Positions 1 through 9,299 of a DNA stretch of 64,000 nucleotides are shown here, piece after piece (within the stretch, counting starts at the first letter, position 1; each line of letters opens with the position of its first letter). The notes beneath the pieces are model-generated. The model was not told the DNA's origin, searched no databases, and saw nothing but the letters and a program-made list of their open reading frames with translations. Position numbers and translations under genes: made by a program. Source of the DNA: Chryseobacterium arthrosphaerae (GTDB taxonomy: Bacteria; Bacteroidota; Bacteroidia; Flavobacteriales; Weeksellaceae); NCBI RefSeq assembly GCF_001684965.1, contig NZ_MAYG01000001.1, positions 2,418,001 through 2,482,000 of the forward strand. Reading direction: 5' to 3'.

Positions 1-291
1 AATGATTCTGGATTCATATCCCGGGTAGCTCACCAGTATCGTTTTGATATCTGCCGGAATTTCCAGGATGAATTTTCCGTCTTTATCGGTTACCGTACCT
101 ACGGATACACTTTCAATAATTCCGGTAAGGTCGGTTTTGGTAGAAACAGACTGTGTTTCTATTTTTATAGATGCACCGGCAATGACACTGGAAGTATTTC
201 CGTCTTCTATTTTCCCGGTGATGGTTTTCTTTTGCTGGGCTAGCGCAATATTAGCAGCCAAAAGAGGTAAAAGGATTAGAGTTTTTTTCAT
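1..291 (-). CDS. TonB-linked outer membrane receptor, SusC-like, N-terminal part
   Basis: Only the first 97 codons are inside the window; the gene runs off the left edge. An ATG at 289-291 starts a signal peptide (MKKTLILLPLLAANIALAQ). A carboxypeptidase-regulatory-like beta-sandwich domain follows, with the typical pattern GKIED, VGTVTDKDGKF and LVSYPGYES. In Bacteroidota this arrangement usually opens a SusC/RagA-type TonB-dependent receptor. It starts 6 nt after the stop of the metalloprotease gene upstream, so the two are probably co-transcribed. The domain is a little longer than usual because of an insertion around residues 45-60. Without the plug and barrel it could also be another surface protein that carries this domain. 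Confidence 0.6.
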   Translation of the reverse strand, partial: MKKTLILLPLLAANIALAQQKKTITGKIEDGNTSSVIAGASIKIETQSVSTKTDLTGIIESVSVGTVTDKDGKFILEIPADIKTILVSYPGYESRII

Positions 292-297
292 AGCTGT

Positions 298-2865
298 TTA
301 TTTGTTTAAAGCCTCTTCAATACGAATAATTAAATCTGTGTAATGTGCTCTTGAAGCATCATCTCCCTTGTATCGGGTTCTGTTCAGCAGGTCAAGTACT
401 TTCTGAAGTTCTGCTCTCTTGTAGGTAGTTACTTCAGATACTCTTTTCATCGATGAATAATTAATATTCCTGATGTTTCTGTCTTCACCATGGAAATTGC
501 AGATCATCGGTATATTCAATGTATTGTCTACTTTCAATCCTTTCACTGCTGTTTTTTCAAATAATTTATTGACAGAAACAATCAGGGCATCCACATAATT
601 CTTCTGGGTCATCCTTTCAAGAATCGTCAACGTGCCTTTTTTACTGAAAATTGAATTTCTCAGCTGGTCAAATAAATTTTCTACTGTATAGATTTCTTCT
701 TTTGATCCTGAAATTTCGTGTTTCAATTCATTCTCAAGCAATCTGAGAAGCCTGTCATCCATCAATAAAGCGTAGATATTCGCATACTGCATTCCTCTGG
801 CTAAAGTATAGGGAGTCTGCTCGAACGGTCCCATCGGTGAGTTCTTAACAGCATACGTCTTTTCCGCAATGGGATTAAAGAATAGCCATTCCGGAAGGTT
901 GATTGCATTTTTCACAAGGTAGTCAACAGCCCTTCTCTGGGTTTCGGCCGGTACTGCTTCATAGGCTTTTTTCTTACTTCCAAAATTGGTATTGTTCAGA
1001 TAAATTCCACCCACATTGGCCATCACATGGCCTGTATACAAATCCCACTGTCCGATGACACCAAAATACAGTTTACCTGCATCCGTATAGCTTTTACCGT
1101 CTTCATAAGTCCATTGTAAAAGATTATTGACAACGACTTTCAGGTTTTTCAATCCGTATTCGCTGGCTTTCATGGCATCATCACCCAGGTCTTCAGATTG
1201 TGAACGGGGATCAATGGTTTCCAGATAGCTTTGCTGCTCACCGTAGAAATACAAAGGATCATCCTGATGCTTCTCAATTAAGTTTCTAAGGGCTTTTTTC
1301 TCAGAAAACTCATCCGGATACCAACGGTAACCCCACTCTATCGCATATTTATCATAAATTCCTATTTTGGGAGTGATGGCAGTAACCCCATCTTCCGGCT
1401 GAGCCACGTAATTGTAACGGGCATAATCCATGATGGAAGGAGCGGTCCCCCCCATCTTATCGGTAAACTCTTTTGAACGGAGTGATTCTACAGGAAATGC
1501 AAAGGAAGAGCCCATATTGTGCTTCAGTCCGAAGGTATGCCCTACCTCATGAGAGGAAACGAACCTGATCGCCTCTCCCATATATTCATCACTGAACTTA
1601 TTTCCTCTCGCTTTAGGATCTATAGGACCGATCTGAATTCTCATCCATTCCTGAAGAGAAGTCATTACATTATGCCACCAGATAATATCCGCCTCAATGA
1701 TCTCACCACTTCTCGGGTCTACCACAGAAGGCCCCATTGCATTTGACTTTGGGGAAGCTGCATAGGTGATCACCGAATATCTTACATCATCAATATCGAA
1801 GTCTTCATCTTTTTCATCAGGCATTTTAGCAATAACGGCATTTTTAAAACCTGCCTGTTCAAATGCTGCCTGCCAGTCATAAACGCCTGCTATGATTTTT
1901 TCACGCCATTGTTTTGGGGTTGCAGGATCAATATAATAAACGATCGGCTTTTTCGGTTCTACCAGCTCACCTCTCAGGTATTTTTCTTTGTCTTCCTCTT
2001 TAGGTTCCAGATTCCATCGGGTAATGAAGAATTTTTCATCCATTTTCTGCTGGCGATCATTGAATGCCCAGTGCTTTTCATTGAAAAAGCCGACTCTCTG
2101 ATCAGAGATTCTTGGCTTCATAGGTGTTTTGGAAAGCAGTACAATATTAGTGGTTACTCCCAATGTTACCGGAAGGTCTACTCCCCCTTCATTCACAGAA
2201 GTGGTCAGCTGGGATTTCACAACAAGGTTCTGAGGAAACGTCTTCACACCTTCGATATATGAAAGGCTTGATTTCACAGATCCTCCAAGGCCTACATTGG
2301 CAAGAACATCATTAAAGCTTTTTTGATTCCCGTCAAAAACTTTGTTCACTTTAATGGCAACTGCGGTAGAATCATTGTTTTGAGCTTCAATATCAAAAAC
2401 TTCAATCACAGATTCTGAAAAGTTGTCTTTTACAGATTTTGTAATCGCATCATTTTTAGGGGATGATACTTTGACATCTGATGTTTTAACCCAAATCTTT
2501 TTGGCCACATTGTCACGGTGAAAAGAAATGATCTTATTTTCATAATTCATCCCTTTGTTCAATCCCGCCTCATTCACCTGCATTGGTACCTGAGACAGCT
2601 TATTGACTACCAGAAACTGACGGTTCATCAAACTGTCCGGAATTTCAAAATAAACATCTGTTTTTACCTGGATCGTATTGAAAAGTCCCTTTTTATAAGT
2701 TCCTTTCTTGATCAGGTCTTCAATTTTTTTGGTCTTCTTTGATGATGAAACCTCAGTCTTATCAGTTTTGTCTTTATTGACCTTTACCGTATCTTTTTTC
2801 TGAGCCAATGCCATTGGTGAAGCTATAGCCAGTCCCAGATACAGTGCAAGTCTGTAATTCTTCAT
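298..2865 (-). CDS. Zinc-dependent metalloprotease, DUF5117/DUF4953 family
   Basis: A secreted or periplasmic zinc protease of 855 residues. The signal peptide ends near MALAQ (about residue 22). A DUF5118/DUF5117-type N-terminal region spans roughly residues 35-280. A DUF4953-type catalytic region follows with a full metzincin motif HExxHxxGxxH (HEVGHTFGLKH, about residues 439-449). A downstream SIMDYARYNYVAQ segment fits the Met-turn region. An ATG six codons further upstream (2883) is also possible, but the 2865 start places the positive residues of the signal peptide at the very N-terminus. The receptor fragment 6 nt downstream suggests uptake of peptides released by this protease. The substrate is unknown. 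Confidence 0.85.
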   Translation of the reverse strand: MKNYRLALYLGLAIASPMALAQKKDTVKVNKDKTDKTEVSSSKKTKKIEDLIKKGTYKKGLFNTIQVKTDVYFEIPDSLMNRQFLVVNKLSQVPMQVNEAGLNKGMNYENKIISFHRDNVAKKIWVKTSDVKVSSPKNDAITKSVKDNFSESVIEVFDIEAQNNDSTAVAIKVNKVFDGNQKSFNDVLANVGLGGSVKSSLSYIEGVKTFPQNLVVKSQLTTSVNEGGVDLPVTLGVTTNIVLLSKTPMKPRISDQRVGFFNEKHWAFNDRQQKMDEKFFITRWNLEPKEEDKEKYLRGELVEPKKPIVYYIDPATPKQWREKIIAGVYDWQAAFEQAGFKNAVIAKMPDEKDEDFDIDDVRYSVITYAASPKSNAMGPSVVDPRSGEIIEADIIWWHNVMTSLQEWMRIQIGPIDPKARGNKFSDEYMGEAIRFVSSHEVGHTFGLKHNMGSSFAFPVESLRSKEFTDKMGGTAPSIMDYARYNYVAQPEDGVTAITPKIGIYDKYAIEWGYRWYPDEFSEKKALRNLIEKHQDDPLYFYGEQQSYLETIDPRSQSEDLGDDAMKASEYGLKNLKVVVNNLLQWTYEDGKSYTDAGKLYFGVIGQWDLYTGHVMANVGGIYLNNTNFGSKKKAYEAVPAETQRRAVDYLVKNAINLPEWLFFNPIAEKTYAVKNSPMGPFEQTPYTLARGMQYANIYALLMDDRLLRLLENELKHEISGSKEEIYTVENLFDQLRNSIFSKKGTLTILERMTQKNYVDALIVSVNKLFEKTAVKGLKVDNTLNIPMICNFHGEDRNIRNINYSSMKRVSEVTTYKRAELQKVLDLLNRTRYKGDDASRAHYTDLIIRIEEALNK

Positions 2866-2995
2866 TAAAATAGTCCGATTCATTCCAAATAGTAAATATC
2901 TTAGTTTCAGCCGGCAAAGCTATAGGTAAAGAAATAATAAGGGGTATTGTTAGGGAGTGAGCGGTTGGTTTTCGGGAGTGAATGGATTTTTATTT

Positions 2996-4573
2996 TCACT
3001 TCAATAATGGTAAAAAACATACAAAATATTCACCATCTACAGATATATTAAGAGAATTAATCCTAAAATATTCATAAATTTGATTCAAATAGTCAATTCC
3101 GAACTTTTCTCCCTGTACCGACTCGGTCCTGGGTTGCCAGGTATTCTTTACCGTAATCCCGTCTTCATCTACGATAATGATGATTTCCAAAGGCTGATCA
3201 ATGGTTGCAATATTGTGTTTGATGGCATTCTCCGTGACAACCTGAAGGGATAGATAAGGAATTCTTTTTTCTAAACTTTCTTCATGATTGATGATCAGTT
3301 CAAAACTCAGTTCTTCATCAAACCTGCTTTTCAAAAGTTCCATATATTTCCGGATAAAGCTGATCTCCTGTGAGACCGGAACAATATTCTCCTTTGGAGG
3401 TACGATCAGGTATCGGTAGATCTTGGAAAGATTCATGGTAAACTTCTGGGCATTCTCCTTATTGATCCCGATCAGCATGTACAATGAGTTCAGTGAGTTG
3501 AAAAGAAAATGGGGATTGATGTTATTTTTAAGCTGCTGCAGCTGGTTGATCACTTCCGCTTTGTGCATTTTCTCATTCTCTATCAGCAGCAGGTTTTTTT
3601 CAGACTGTATTTTTTCTTTCTCTTTATAGGCAATATTGGCGGATCTCTGGAAAAGAATAAATACTGTTACAATAAGAAACAGGGCCGCCAGGAAGATAAA
3701 GATGGTATAGGTTCTTACCTTATATACATTTTCATCAATAATAAAGTTGACATGATTTACAACCGTGTACCCCTCAAAGTTATCTGTTTTCAGCGGTTTT
3801 ATAAATCGTGTCACCTCAACCCCCAGATATTCGGAAATTGCGGTTCCCTGTGTATACCCTGTCTGGGACCTGCTGCACAGGGTATCTTTAGGTTTGATAT
3901 CTGTAAACTCCGTAATGTTTTTTCCCAGGTATTTCTTTTCTGGATGGGTAATGCAGATTCCTTCTTTAGTAAAGACATAAGCATACGTATTGGAGTTTTT
4001 ATCTACATTGATGAAATACTGATGAAGATCATCGAGGCTTACCGCAGAACCATAATACAGCATATTTTTATCGGGCATTACCAGAGAATCATAGCTCATC
4101 CAGTATAAACTGTCTTTATGAGTGATCAGAAGGTCCCTGAAATAGCCTGACCCGCTGTTCTTAAGGGCAACCGTTTTTTCCCTGTTCTCATTATTTTTAA
4201 AAATATCAGACAGGGGGCTGTTGGTTTCAGATTTTCCGGTACTGTTACTGTCATAATAATACCAGCTGTAAGCCAGCAGATTCCTTTTTTTGTTCAGATC
4301 ATTCAATACTGATGAATAGTCTTTATAGTTTTTCAGACCATCTTTACGGATCAGGGCACGAAGCAGGTACTGATAATCTTCAATATTCCTGAATTCATTT
4401 TCTATCGATTCATATTTACGGAAAAACGTTCTTCGTGCAAAATCTTCAGTATTTTTCCGGCTGTCACGGGTAATCAAAAAGCTCAGAACAGCAAATGCCA
4501 CCACAGCGATCAGGCAGACGGACAGGGCAGTAATATAAACGGATTTTCGGGTAAGGGCGTGCTTAAAATTCAA
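2996..4573 (-). CDS. Sensor histidine kinase, LytS/YehU-type, with extracellular Cache-like domain
   Basis: Membrane sensor kinase of 525 residues. TM1 (about 13-34) and TM2 (about 288-308) flank a roughly 250-residue extracytoplasmic domain. Its second half (MLYYGSAVSLDD, FTKEGICITHPEKKYLGKNI) resembles a double Cache fold. The cytoplasmic part has the His_kinase (PF06580) signature NINPHFLFNSLNSL with phosphoacceptor H355, and an N-box TENAIKHN near residue 449. The only start that keeps TM1 is TTG at 4573; an in-frame TGA lies about 50 nt upstream and the next Met is far inside the sensor domain. No LytTR response regulator lies in the window, so its partner is elsewhere. The ligand is unknown. 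Confidence 0.85.
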   Translation of the reverse strand: MNFKHALTRKSVYITALSVCLIAVVAFAVLSFLITRDSRKNTEDFARRTFFRKYESIENEFRNIEDYQYLLRALIRKDGLKNYKDYSSVLNDLNKKRNLLAYSWYYYDSNSTGKSETNSPLSDIFKNNENREKTVALKNSGSGYFRDLLITHKDSLYWMSYDSLVMPDKNMLYYGSAVSLDDLHQYFINVDKNSNTYAYVFTKEGICITHPEKKYLGKNITEFTDIKPKDTLCSRSQTGYTQGTAISEYLGVEVTRFIKPLKTDNFEGYTVVNHVNFIIDENVYKVRTYTIFIFLAALFLIVTVFILFQRSANIAYKEKEKIQSEKNLLLIENEKMHKAEVINQLQQLKNNINPHFLFNSLNSLYMLIGINKENAQKFTMNLSKIYRYLIVPPKENIVPVSQEISFIRKYMELLKSRFDEELSFELIINHEESLEKRIPYLSLQVVTENAIKHNIATIDQPLEIIIIVDEDGITVKNTWQPRTESVQGEKFGIDYLNQIYEYFRINSLNISVDGEYFVCFLPLLK

Positions 4574-4810
4574 TTCTTCTACATTCTTGTTTTCTCCCCA
4601 AAGTATAACATCGTATTTTCACTTTGCGGAGCTTTTCTTCTACAGATAACTTATTAATTTGCAAAAATATAACAAAGTTTTCAGGACCGGAAAGTGAATT
4701 ATTTATAAATTTAAATCATGCGGCAAAAGCCGCTTCAGAATGGGATAAGAAAAAGAAAAAAATAAGGAAAAAACAGGCTCTCTTTTCATCAGGACAGCCT
4801 GTTTATCATA

Positions 4811-5479
4811 CTAGAGTTTATAATTATAACCAATCTGAACCATAAAAGGCAATTGCGGTTTGGTTTTGAAATCCTGTGAAACTATATTTCCCAATTTCAG
4901 ATAGACTTCCTGATGGGGAAAAGAATATCCCCCTTGGATGCCATAATAGAAATTCCCTCCGGTAGCTGGCTCATACCAACCGTTTTTTACACCGGGAAAT
5001 ATTTCTTTATAACGGGCAGTATGTTCAAAATGGGAAACAATTGCCTTATCAAAGCCTGCTTCAATACCGATGAACCACTTCGGTCTGTAATACCCGATGG
5101 TTCCAGCCATATCTAATCCGAAATTGGCAATGACCACGTTCTCATTCCCGAATCGCCGGAAGATTCCCTGAACCCTGGCAGACAACTGAAAATCATTCAC
5201 TTTTACCCAACGGATATTTGCTCCTGCTTTTACTTTAAAGTCGTCCAGTAATGTACCTCCTGCAGGCACAGAAAACTCAACTCCGGTAATCATAGGAAAC
5301 CATGCTGTATTCAACCTGTATCCGTATCCGAGGCCAAAGATTACCCCGTATTCTGTACCGATATTGGCATTCAGGATGTGTTTTTCTTTATTGTTCAGCG
5401 CAGCCCAGTTTACTGTTTGTGATGGCAAAGAACCGGCTGCCAGTATTATAAATAAGAGTGATATTATATATTTTTTCAT
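4811..5479 (-). CDS. Exported hypothetical protein, probable outer membrane beta-barrel
   Basis: A 222-residue protein with an N-terminal signal peptide (cleavage near SLPSQ). Alternating Gly/aromatic strands follow (VIFGLGYGYRL, FYYGIQGGYSF) and the C-terminus is aromatic (VQIGYNYKL), as in small Bacteroidota outer membrane barrels. I do not recognise a named family. It lies 11 nt downstream of the alpha/beta hydrolase gene on the same strand, so the two are likely one transcript. A hydrolase partner or a structural role are both guesses. Confidence 0.6.
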   Translation of the reverse strand: MKKYIISLLFIILAAGSLPSQTVNWAALNNKEKHILNANIGTEYGVIFGLGYGYRLNTAWFPMITGVEFSVPAGGTLLDDFKVKAGANIRWVKVNDFQLSARVQGIFRRFGNENVVIANFGLDMAGTIGYYRPKWFIGIEAGFDKAIVSHFEHTARYKEIFPGVKNGWYEPATGGNFYYGIQGGYSFPHQEVYLKLGNIVSQDFKTKPQLPFMVQIGYNYKL

Positions 5480-5490
5480 TGCATTAGTTT

Positions 5491-6510
5491 TTAAAGGCCG
5501 TCGACAAGTGTGATGATCTGAGGTTTTGTCTGGGTATTCCAGGCTTTAGAATTGGTAATGATCCCGTCATGTCCTACTCCGGAAATTTTCACCCTGGTTA
5601 CTTTTTTAAAGCTTGCGGAAATTTTCTGGGCCCATGAATCCGGATAGGCTTTATTTTTTTCACTATAGAAAAATAGTACCGGACCATTATAATTCTGAAC
5701 TCCTTTTGAGAAATCAAGGTTATATTTCTCTCCACTGTCCAAAAGCGCATCCATTACCACTGCTCCACTTCTCCAGCTTATCGCCGGATCGAAATCACCT
5801 TCTCCTGTAATACTGTTTTTTGAAGAAAGCATAGACATTTTATAATCCAGTATCTCATGCTGATCTTCTTTCCCGGAAATAAACTGATCCAGATAAGTGG
5901 CATCATTCAGAATTTCACTCCAGAGTTTAAATGATCTGGATTCTTTGATATAATCTTTCACATCATCCCAAACCAGTCCTCCAGGTTCGCAGACAATAAG
6001 CCCCTGTATATCGTTGGGATATTTCCCGGCATATCCTGAAGCCAGCATCCCTCCCCAGGAATGTCCCAAAAGAACCACTTTCTGATCTGGATTTTTACGA
6101 TAATGCGCTATAACAGCATGCAGCTCGTCATACATCAGATCTGCAGCGCCTGCCCCTAAAGAGGTATAAGATTTTTTAGGAAAACGCTGAGAAAGACCGG
6201 AACCTCTCTGATCATAAAATACAACCCTGTAGCCTTTGTCAGCAAGATCCTTGCAAGGGAGCAGATAACGATAATCTCCTCCCGGACCACCATGTAAGGG
6301 AATAACAATTGTCCCGTTTTCGGGCCCAAATGCTTCTGCATGCAGTCTGGCACCATTTATTGAAATAGACGGAAGAGAAGGATCCTGGTCCACCGTTTTA
6401 GGAACGAGGTTTCCCGGTTCATCAATAGCCCTTCCATCTGTACAGGAAAACAGTAAAGTAAAAATGGTAAAAACAGCTAAAGCCGCATTTCTTTTTCTGA
6501 AAGCAATCAT
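5491..6510 (-). CDS. Alpha/beta hydrolase lipoprotein, proline-iminopeptidase-like
   Basis: A 339-residue lipoprotein hydrolase. The ATG at 6510 gives a clean lipoprotein signal (AVFTIFTLLFSC), whereas the upstream in-frame TTG would add an unlikely leader. The alpha/beta hydrolase core shows the oxyanion segment HGGPGG, the strand VVFYDQRGSGLS, the nucleophile elbow GHSWGG (Ser about 151) and a C-terminal GVGHDG with the likely catalytic His. This layout fits the proline iminopeptidase/S33 branch, but the substrate cannot be fixed from sequence. It is followed closely by the barrel-like gene and preceded by the membrane AraC regulator. Confidence 0.8.
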   Translation of the reverse strand: MIAFRKRNAALAVFTIFTLLFSCTDGRAIDEPGNLVPKTVDQDPSLPSISINGARLHAEAFGPENGTIVIPLHGGPGGDYRYLLPCKDLADKGYRVVFYDQRGSGLSQRFPKKSYTSLGAGAADLMYDELHAVIAHYRKNPDQKVVLLGHSWGGMLASGYAGKYPNDIQGLIVCEPGGLVWDDVKDYIKESRSFKLWSEILNDATYLDQFISGKEDQHEILDYKMSMLSSKNSITGEGDFDPAISWRSGAVVMDALLDSGEKYNLDFSKGVQNYNGPVLFFYSEKNKAYPDSWAQKISASFKKVTRVKISGVGHDGIITNSKAWNTQTKPQIITLVDGL

Positions 6511-6668
6511 ACTTTTGATTTTAAAAATTATGATGCAAAGATTCATTATACCTGAAAGCAAACCGCCCCATCAGGAAAGTTGAACCCACAAAAAAACAAA
6601 ACACAACCCATTGATTATGTTACACATATGAAGAATGAAACCTTCTCCCTGAAAGATGAAACGCAAAA

Positions 6669-7784
6669 TCAGACTTTCTGATATTCACTTGGAGTGGCTC
6701 CCGTATATTTTTTGAAATTTCTGTTGAATGATGTTTTAGAATTAAATCCACATTCAAAAGCAATGGACAGTAAGGTGAATTGCCTGCTTTCGGGTTTTGA
6801 AACCCTGTCTAAAAACTCTTCAATTCTTTTTTCATTGATAAGCTCATAGAAATTTTTGTTTTCTTTGGAATTGATTACCTGTGAAAGATAATTGGGATGA
6901 ACTTCCAGCATTGCCGCCAGTTCATTCAGGGTAAGATTGGGATTAATAAAAGGCTTTTCAGCTGCCAAAAGACGTTTAAGACGATCATGGATTTCATCCA
7001 GATTTTCTTCCGTCAGCTTTGATTTTTGGTATTTCTTTTCAGCAGGCAGATTATGTTCCTGTGTTTTTTCAGTTTCAATAGCAGGACTTGCTATCATTTC
7101 ATTCCCCACAAAACTTAATACCGGCTGATTGAAAACCTGGACCTGCTTGATTCCAAAATATCCAAGCCATACGATAAATACTGCTACAGCTCCGTAAATA
7201 ATATTCACATTAACGAAAAGAACAAGTCCCCAGATGAGCGCAATCCAGATAATAAGATACAGCAGCCAGTTGAAGTTGATCTTTTCCGTATTGGAAAACT
7301 GCTGGACCATATTTTTCCTGAACCGGTACAAAGCAAGGAAAGACAGCAATACATAAGCAATCCCTGAAATATAAACGGCATACAGCCTGATCAGCAGCTC
7401 TGTTTCAAAGCCGCTTCCCTCATGCCTGAAGATTTCCACTCTTTTTTCAAAAGGAGCTGTGTAGAATGACAGAAACAACAGATTACAGATCAGAAAAGGA
7501 ATAAAATGAAGCAAATATTTCCATGAAAAAGGTCCCTGAGAAGTTTGTTTTTTAACATATATATAGAGAAACGGGCCATATACAAGCGGCAGTGTAAAGC
7601 CAAGAAAAGCTAATGAGGGGTATTCTGTAAATTTACCGGTAAGAAACAAATAATAACTGGCCAGATTAAGTCCTATGGATGACAGCCACATGGCTAAAAT
7701 AAGATCAGCTGCATTTTTATTTCTTTTTGTAATCAAAAGAAAAGAGAGAAAAAAAGCCAAGAAAACTCCGGACAGATAAAGCAT
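6669..7784 (-). CDS. Membrane-anchored AraC-family transcriptional regulator
   Basis: A 371-residue regulator. The first ~225 residues form about seven hydrophobic helices, starting MLYLSGVFLAFFLSFLLI. The C-terminal ~100 residues are an AraC-type double helix-turn-helix (NPNLTLNELAAMLEVHPNYLSQVIN, then LLSIAFECGFNSKTSFNRNFKK and GATPSEYQ). This 7TM-HTH arrangement is frequent in flavobacteria. It lies 158 nt upstream of the hydrolase gene on the same strand and could control that group. A -7-like TACTTTTG lies about 50 nt upstream of the ATG. The signal it senses is unknown. Confidence 0.85.
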   Translation of the reverse strand: MLYLSGVFLAFFLSFLLITKRNKNAADLILAMWLSSIGLNLASYYLFLTGKFTEYPSLAFLGFTLPLVYGPFLYIYVKKQTSQGPFSWKYLLHFIPFLICNLLFLSFYTAPFEKRVEIFRHEGSGFETELLIRLYAVYISGIAYVLLSFLALYRFRKNMVQQFSNTEKINFNWLLYLIIWIALIWGLVLFVNVNIIYGAVAVFIVWLGYFGIKQVQVFNQPVLSFVGNEMIASPAIETEKTQEHNLPAEKKYQKSKLTEENLDEIHDRLKRLLAAEKPFINPNLTLNELAAMLEVHPNYLSQVINSKENKNFYELINEKRIEEFLDRVSKPESRQFTLLSIAFECGFNSKTSFNRNFKKYTGATPSEYQKV

Positions 7785-7830
7785 ATGAACTTTAATATTA
7801 TTGTTAACTGATAATCAATGGTGTTGATAA

Positions 7831-7838
7831 CAAAAGTA
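7831..7838 (-). promoter_or_regulatory. Putative -7 promoter element of the membrane AraC gene
   Basis: On the minus strand the sequence reads TACTTTTG, a full match to the Bacteroidota -7 consensus TAnnTTTG. It lies 47 nt upstream of the ATG. No convincing -33 TTG was found at the usual distance. The rest of the 7785-8113 gap shows only A+T-rich DNA and a weak element next to the following gene. Confidence 0.4.
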
Positions 7839-8085
7839 AATATAATTTTGCAGTAAAATTCCGGCATCGGCTATTAATTATATAATTACTGTCAGTCAAC
7901 CTGTTTTTATTCTCATTTTTGAATGAGTTAACAGAAATTATCCGTTCATTTTTCAGCATAAAAGTGGAATGCTGTTTCTCTTTTACAGAGAATCAGGAGC
8001 GATCAGAGTACAATACGGAAATCTTAAAATTAGTTAATATCCTTATTCATCAGCAGATTCAGCATTTTATATTTTGAAAATTATT

Positions 8086-8093
8086 TATCTTCG
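8086..8093 (+). promoter_or_regulatory. Putative -7 element of the thioredoxin-fold gene
   Basis: TATCTTCG matches TAnnTTTG with one change and lies 20 nt before the ATG, so the leader would be very short. No clear -33 element is visible. Confidence 0.3.
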
Positions 8094-8113
8094 CTTACAA
8101 ATCTTATTTGAAA

Positions 8114-9292
8114 ATGAAGAAGATCATCTCCGGGATATCTATTTTTTGCTCTATCGTTATCTCAGCACAAGAGACTAATATTCAGTTCCAGGAACTCCCA
8201 TTCAAAGATATTATAGCCAAAGCTAAAAAAGAGAAGAAACTGGTTTTCATCGATGCTTACGCTGCATGGTGCGGTCCCTGCAAAATGATGGAGAAAAATG
8301 TTTTCACCCAGAAATCCGTGAGTGATTATTACAATACCAACTTCATCAATGCAAGATTTGACATGGAAAAGGGAGAAGGCAGGGATATTGCCGCAAAGTT
8401 TGGGGTACGTTCTTATCCTACTTACCTGTTCCTGAATGGTGAGGGAGAACTGGTGTCCCGAAATACCGGTTATATGGAAGAAAGTCTTTTTGTAGCCATG
8501 GCTCAGGATATCAATTCACCTGGGAATAAAAAAGGTTCCCTTAAAGAAAGGTTTACCAGTGGAGAGAAGGATCCTGAGTTTCTGATCAACATTATGAAGC
8601 TTAATTCCAGTACGGATTATGACTTCGCCAAAAAGGCTTCAGAAAGATATTTTGAAAATAAAAAGAAAACAGAAGAAATGACCAAGGATGAGATTGGTCT
8701 TCTGCTTTATTTTATCAAGTCATCTGAAGATGCCAATTATAATGTATTTGTTTCCAGAAAAGCAGAGATCATTAAATTTTTACCCGAAGAGACTTATAAT
8801 GAATTTAACGCACAGCTTCGATTAGCAAAAGTTGTGGAACAGTCTATTGATGATAAAAACAAAAAGATCAATGATGATTATTTCATGAAAACAGCTGAGC
8901 CGTTAGTAGGAAAACAGGCCGCTATGGCAAAGCTCAATCAGACAAAGCTTAGCTACTATGAGCAAAATGCTAACTTCCCGGAATACGAAAAAGCAGCCTT
9001 AGAATATTATAAAAACTCTGATGCATTCGACCCTAATGAGCTTTTAAGAGCAGCATGGGTATTCGCAGATCATGTAAAAACCCCATCATCATTAAAAAAA
9101 GCAACGGAATGGGCTGAAAAATCTGTGATGAGAGGTGAAACATCAGAGAATACTTACATCCTGGCAAAACTTTACTACCTGACGGGAAATAAGGAAACAG
9201 CAAAAAATTACGCAGAAATGTCTAAAAACATGGCAGCCCAGGTAAGCAAAGATACCACACTGGCGGACGAATTATTAAAGCAAATAAAATAA
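8114..9292 (+). CDS. Exported thioredoxin-fold protein
   Basis: A 392-residue periplasmic thiol-disulfide protein. After a signal peptide ending near VISAQ comes a thioredoxin domain (about residues 25-130) with active site WCGPC (Cys53 and Cys56) and the cis-proline loop VRSYPTYLF. The remaining ~260 residues are helical with no recognised domain; the end resembles tetratricopeptide-like helices (ENTYILAKLYYLTGNKETAKNYAEMSK). The ATG at 8114 is preferred over an in-frame TTG two codons upstream. The DUF3575 gene starts 7 nt downstream, so they probably form an operon. The partner protein is unknown. Confidence 0.8.
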   Translation: MKKIISGISIFCSIVISAQETNIQFQELPFKDIIAKAKKEKKLVFIDAYAAWCGPCKMMEKNVFTQKSVSDYYNTNFINARFDMEKGEGRDIAAKFGVRSYPTYLFLNGEGELVSRNTGYMEESLFVAMAQDINSPGNKKGSLKERFTSGEKDPEFLINIMKLNSSTDYDFAKKASERYFENKKKTEEMTKDEIGLLLYFIKSSEDANYNVFVSRKAEIIKFLPEETYNEFNAQLRLAKVVEQSIDDKNKKINDDYFMKTAEPLVGKQAAMAKLNQTKLSYYEQNANFPEYEKAALEYYKNSDAFDPNELLRAAWVFADHVKTPSSLKKATEWAEKSVMRGETSENTYILAKLYYLTGNKETAKNYAEMSKNMAAQVSKDTTLADELLKQIK

Positions 9293-9299
9293 CAGATTG

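Noticed and set aside
3509-4108. A 199-codon plus-strand frame opposite the LytS-type kinase.
   Set aside because: It lies fully inside a well-supported gene on the other strand and shows no domain.
7843-7850. A plus-strand TAATTTTG promoter match in the 7785-8113 gap.
   Set aside because: No gene starts within 260 nt downstream, and A+T-rich DNA gives such matches by chance.
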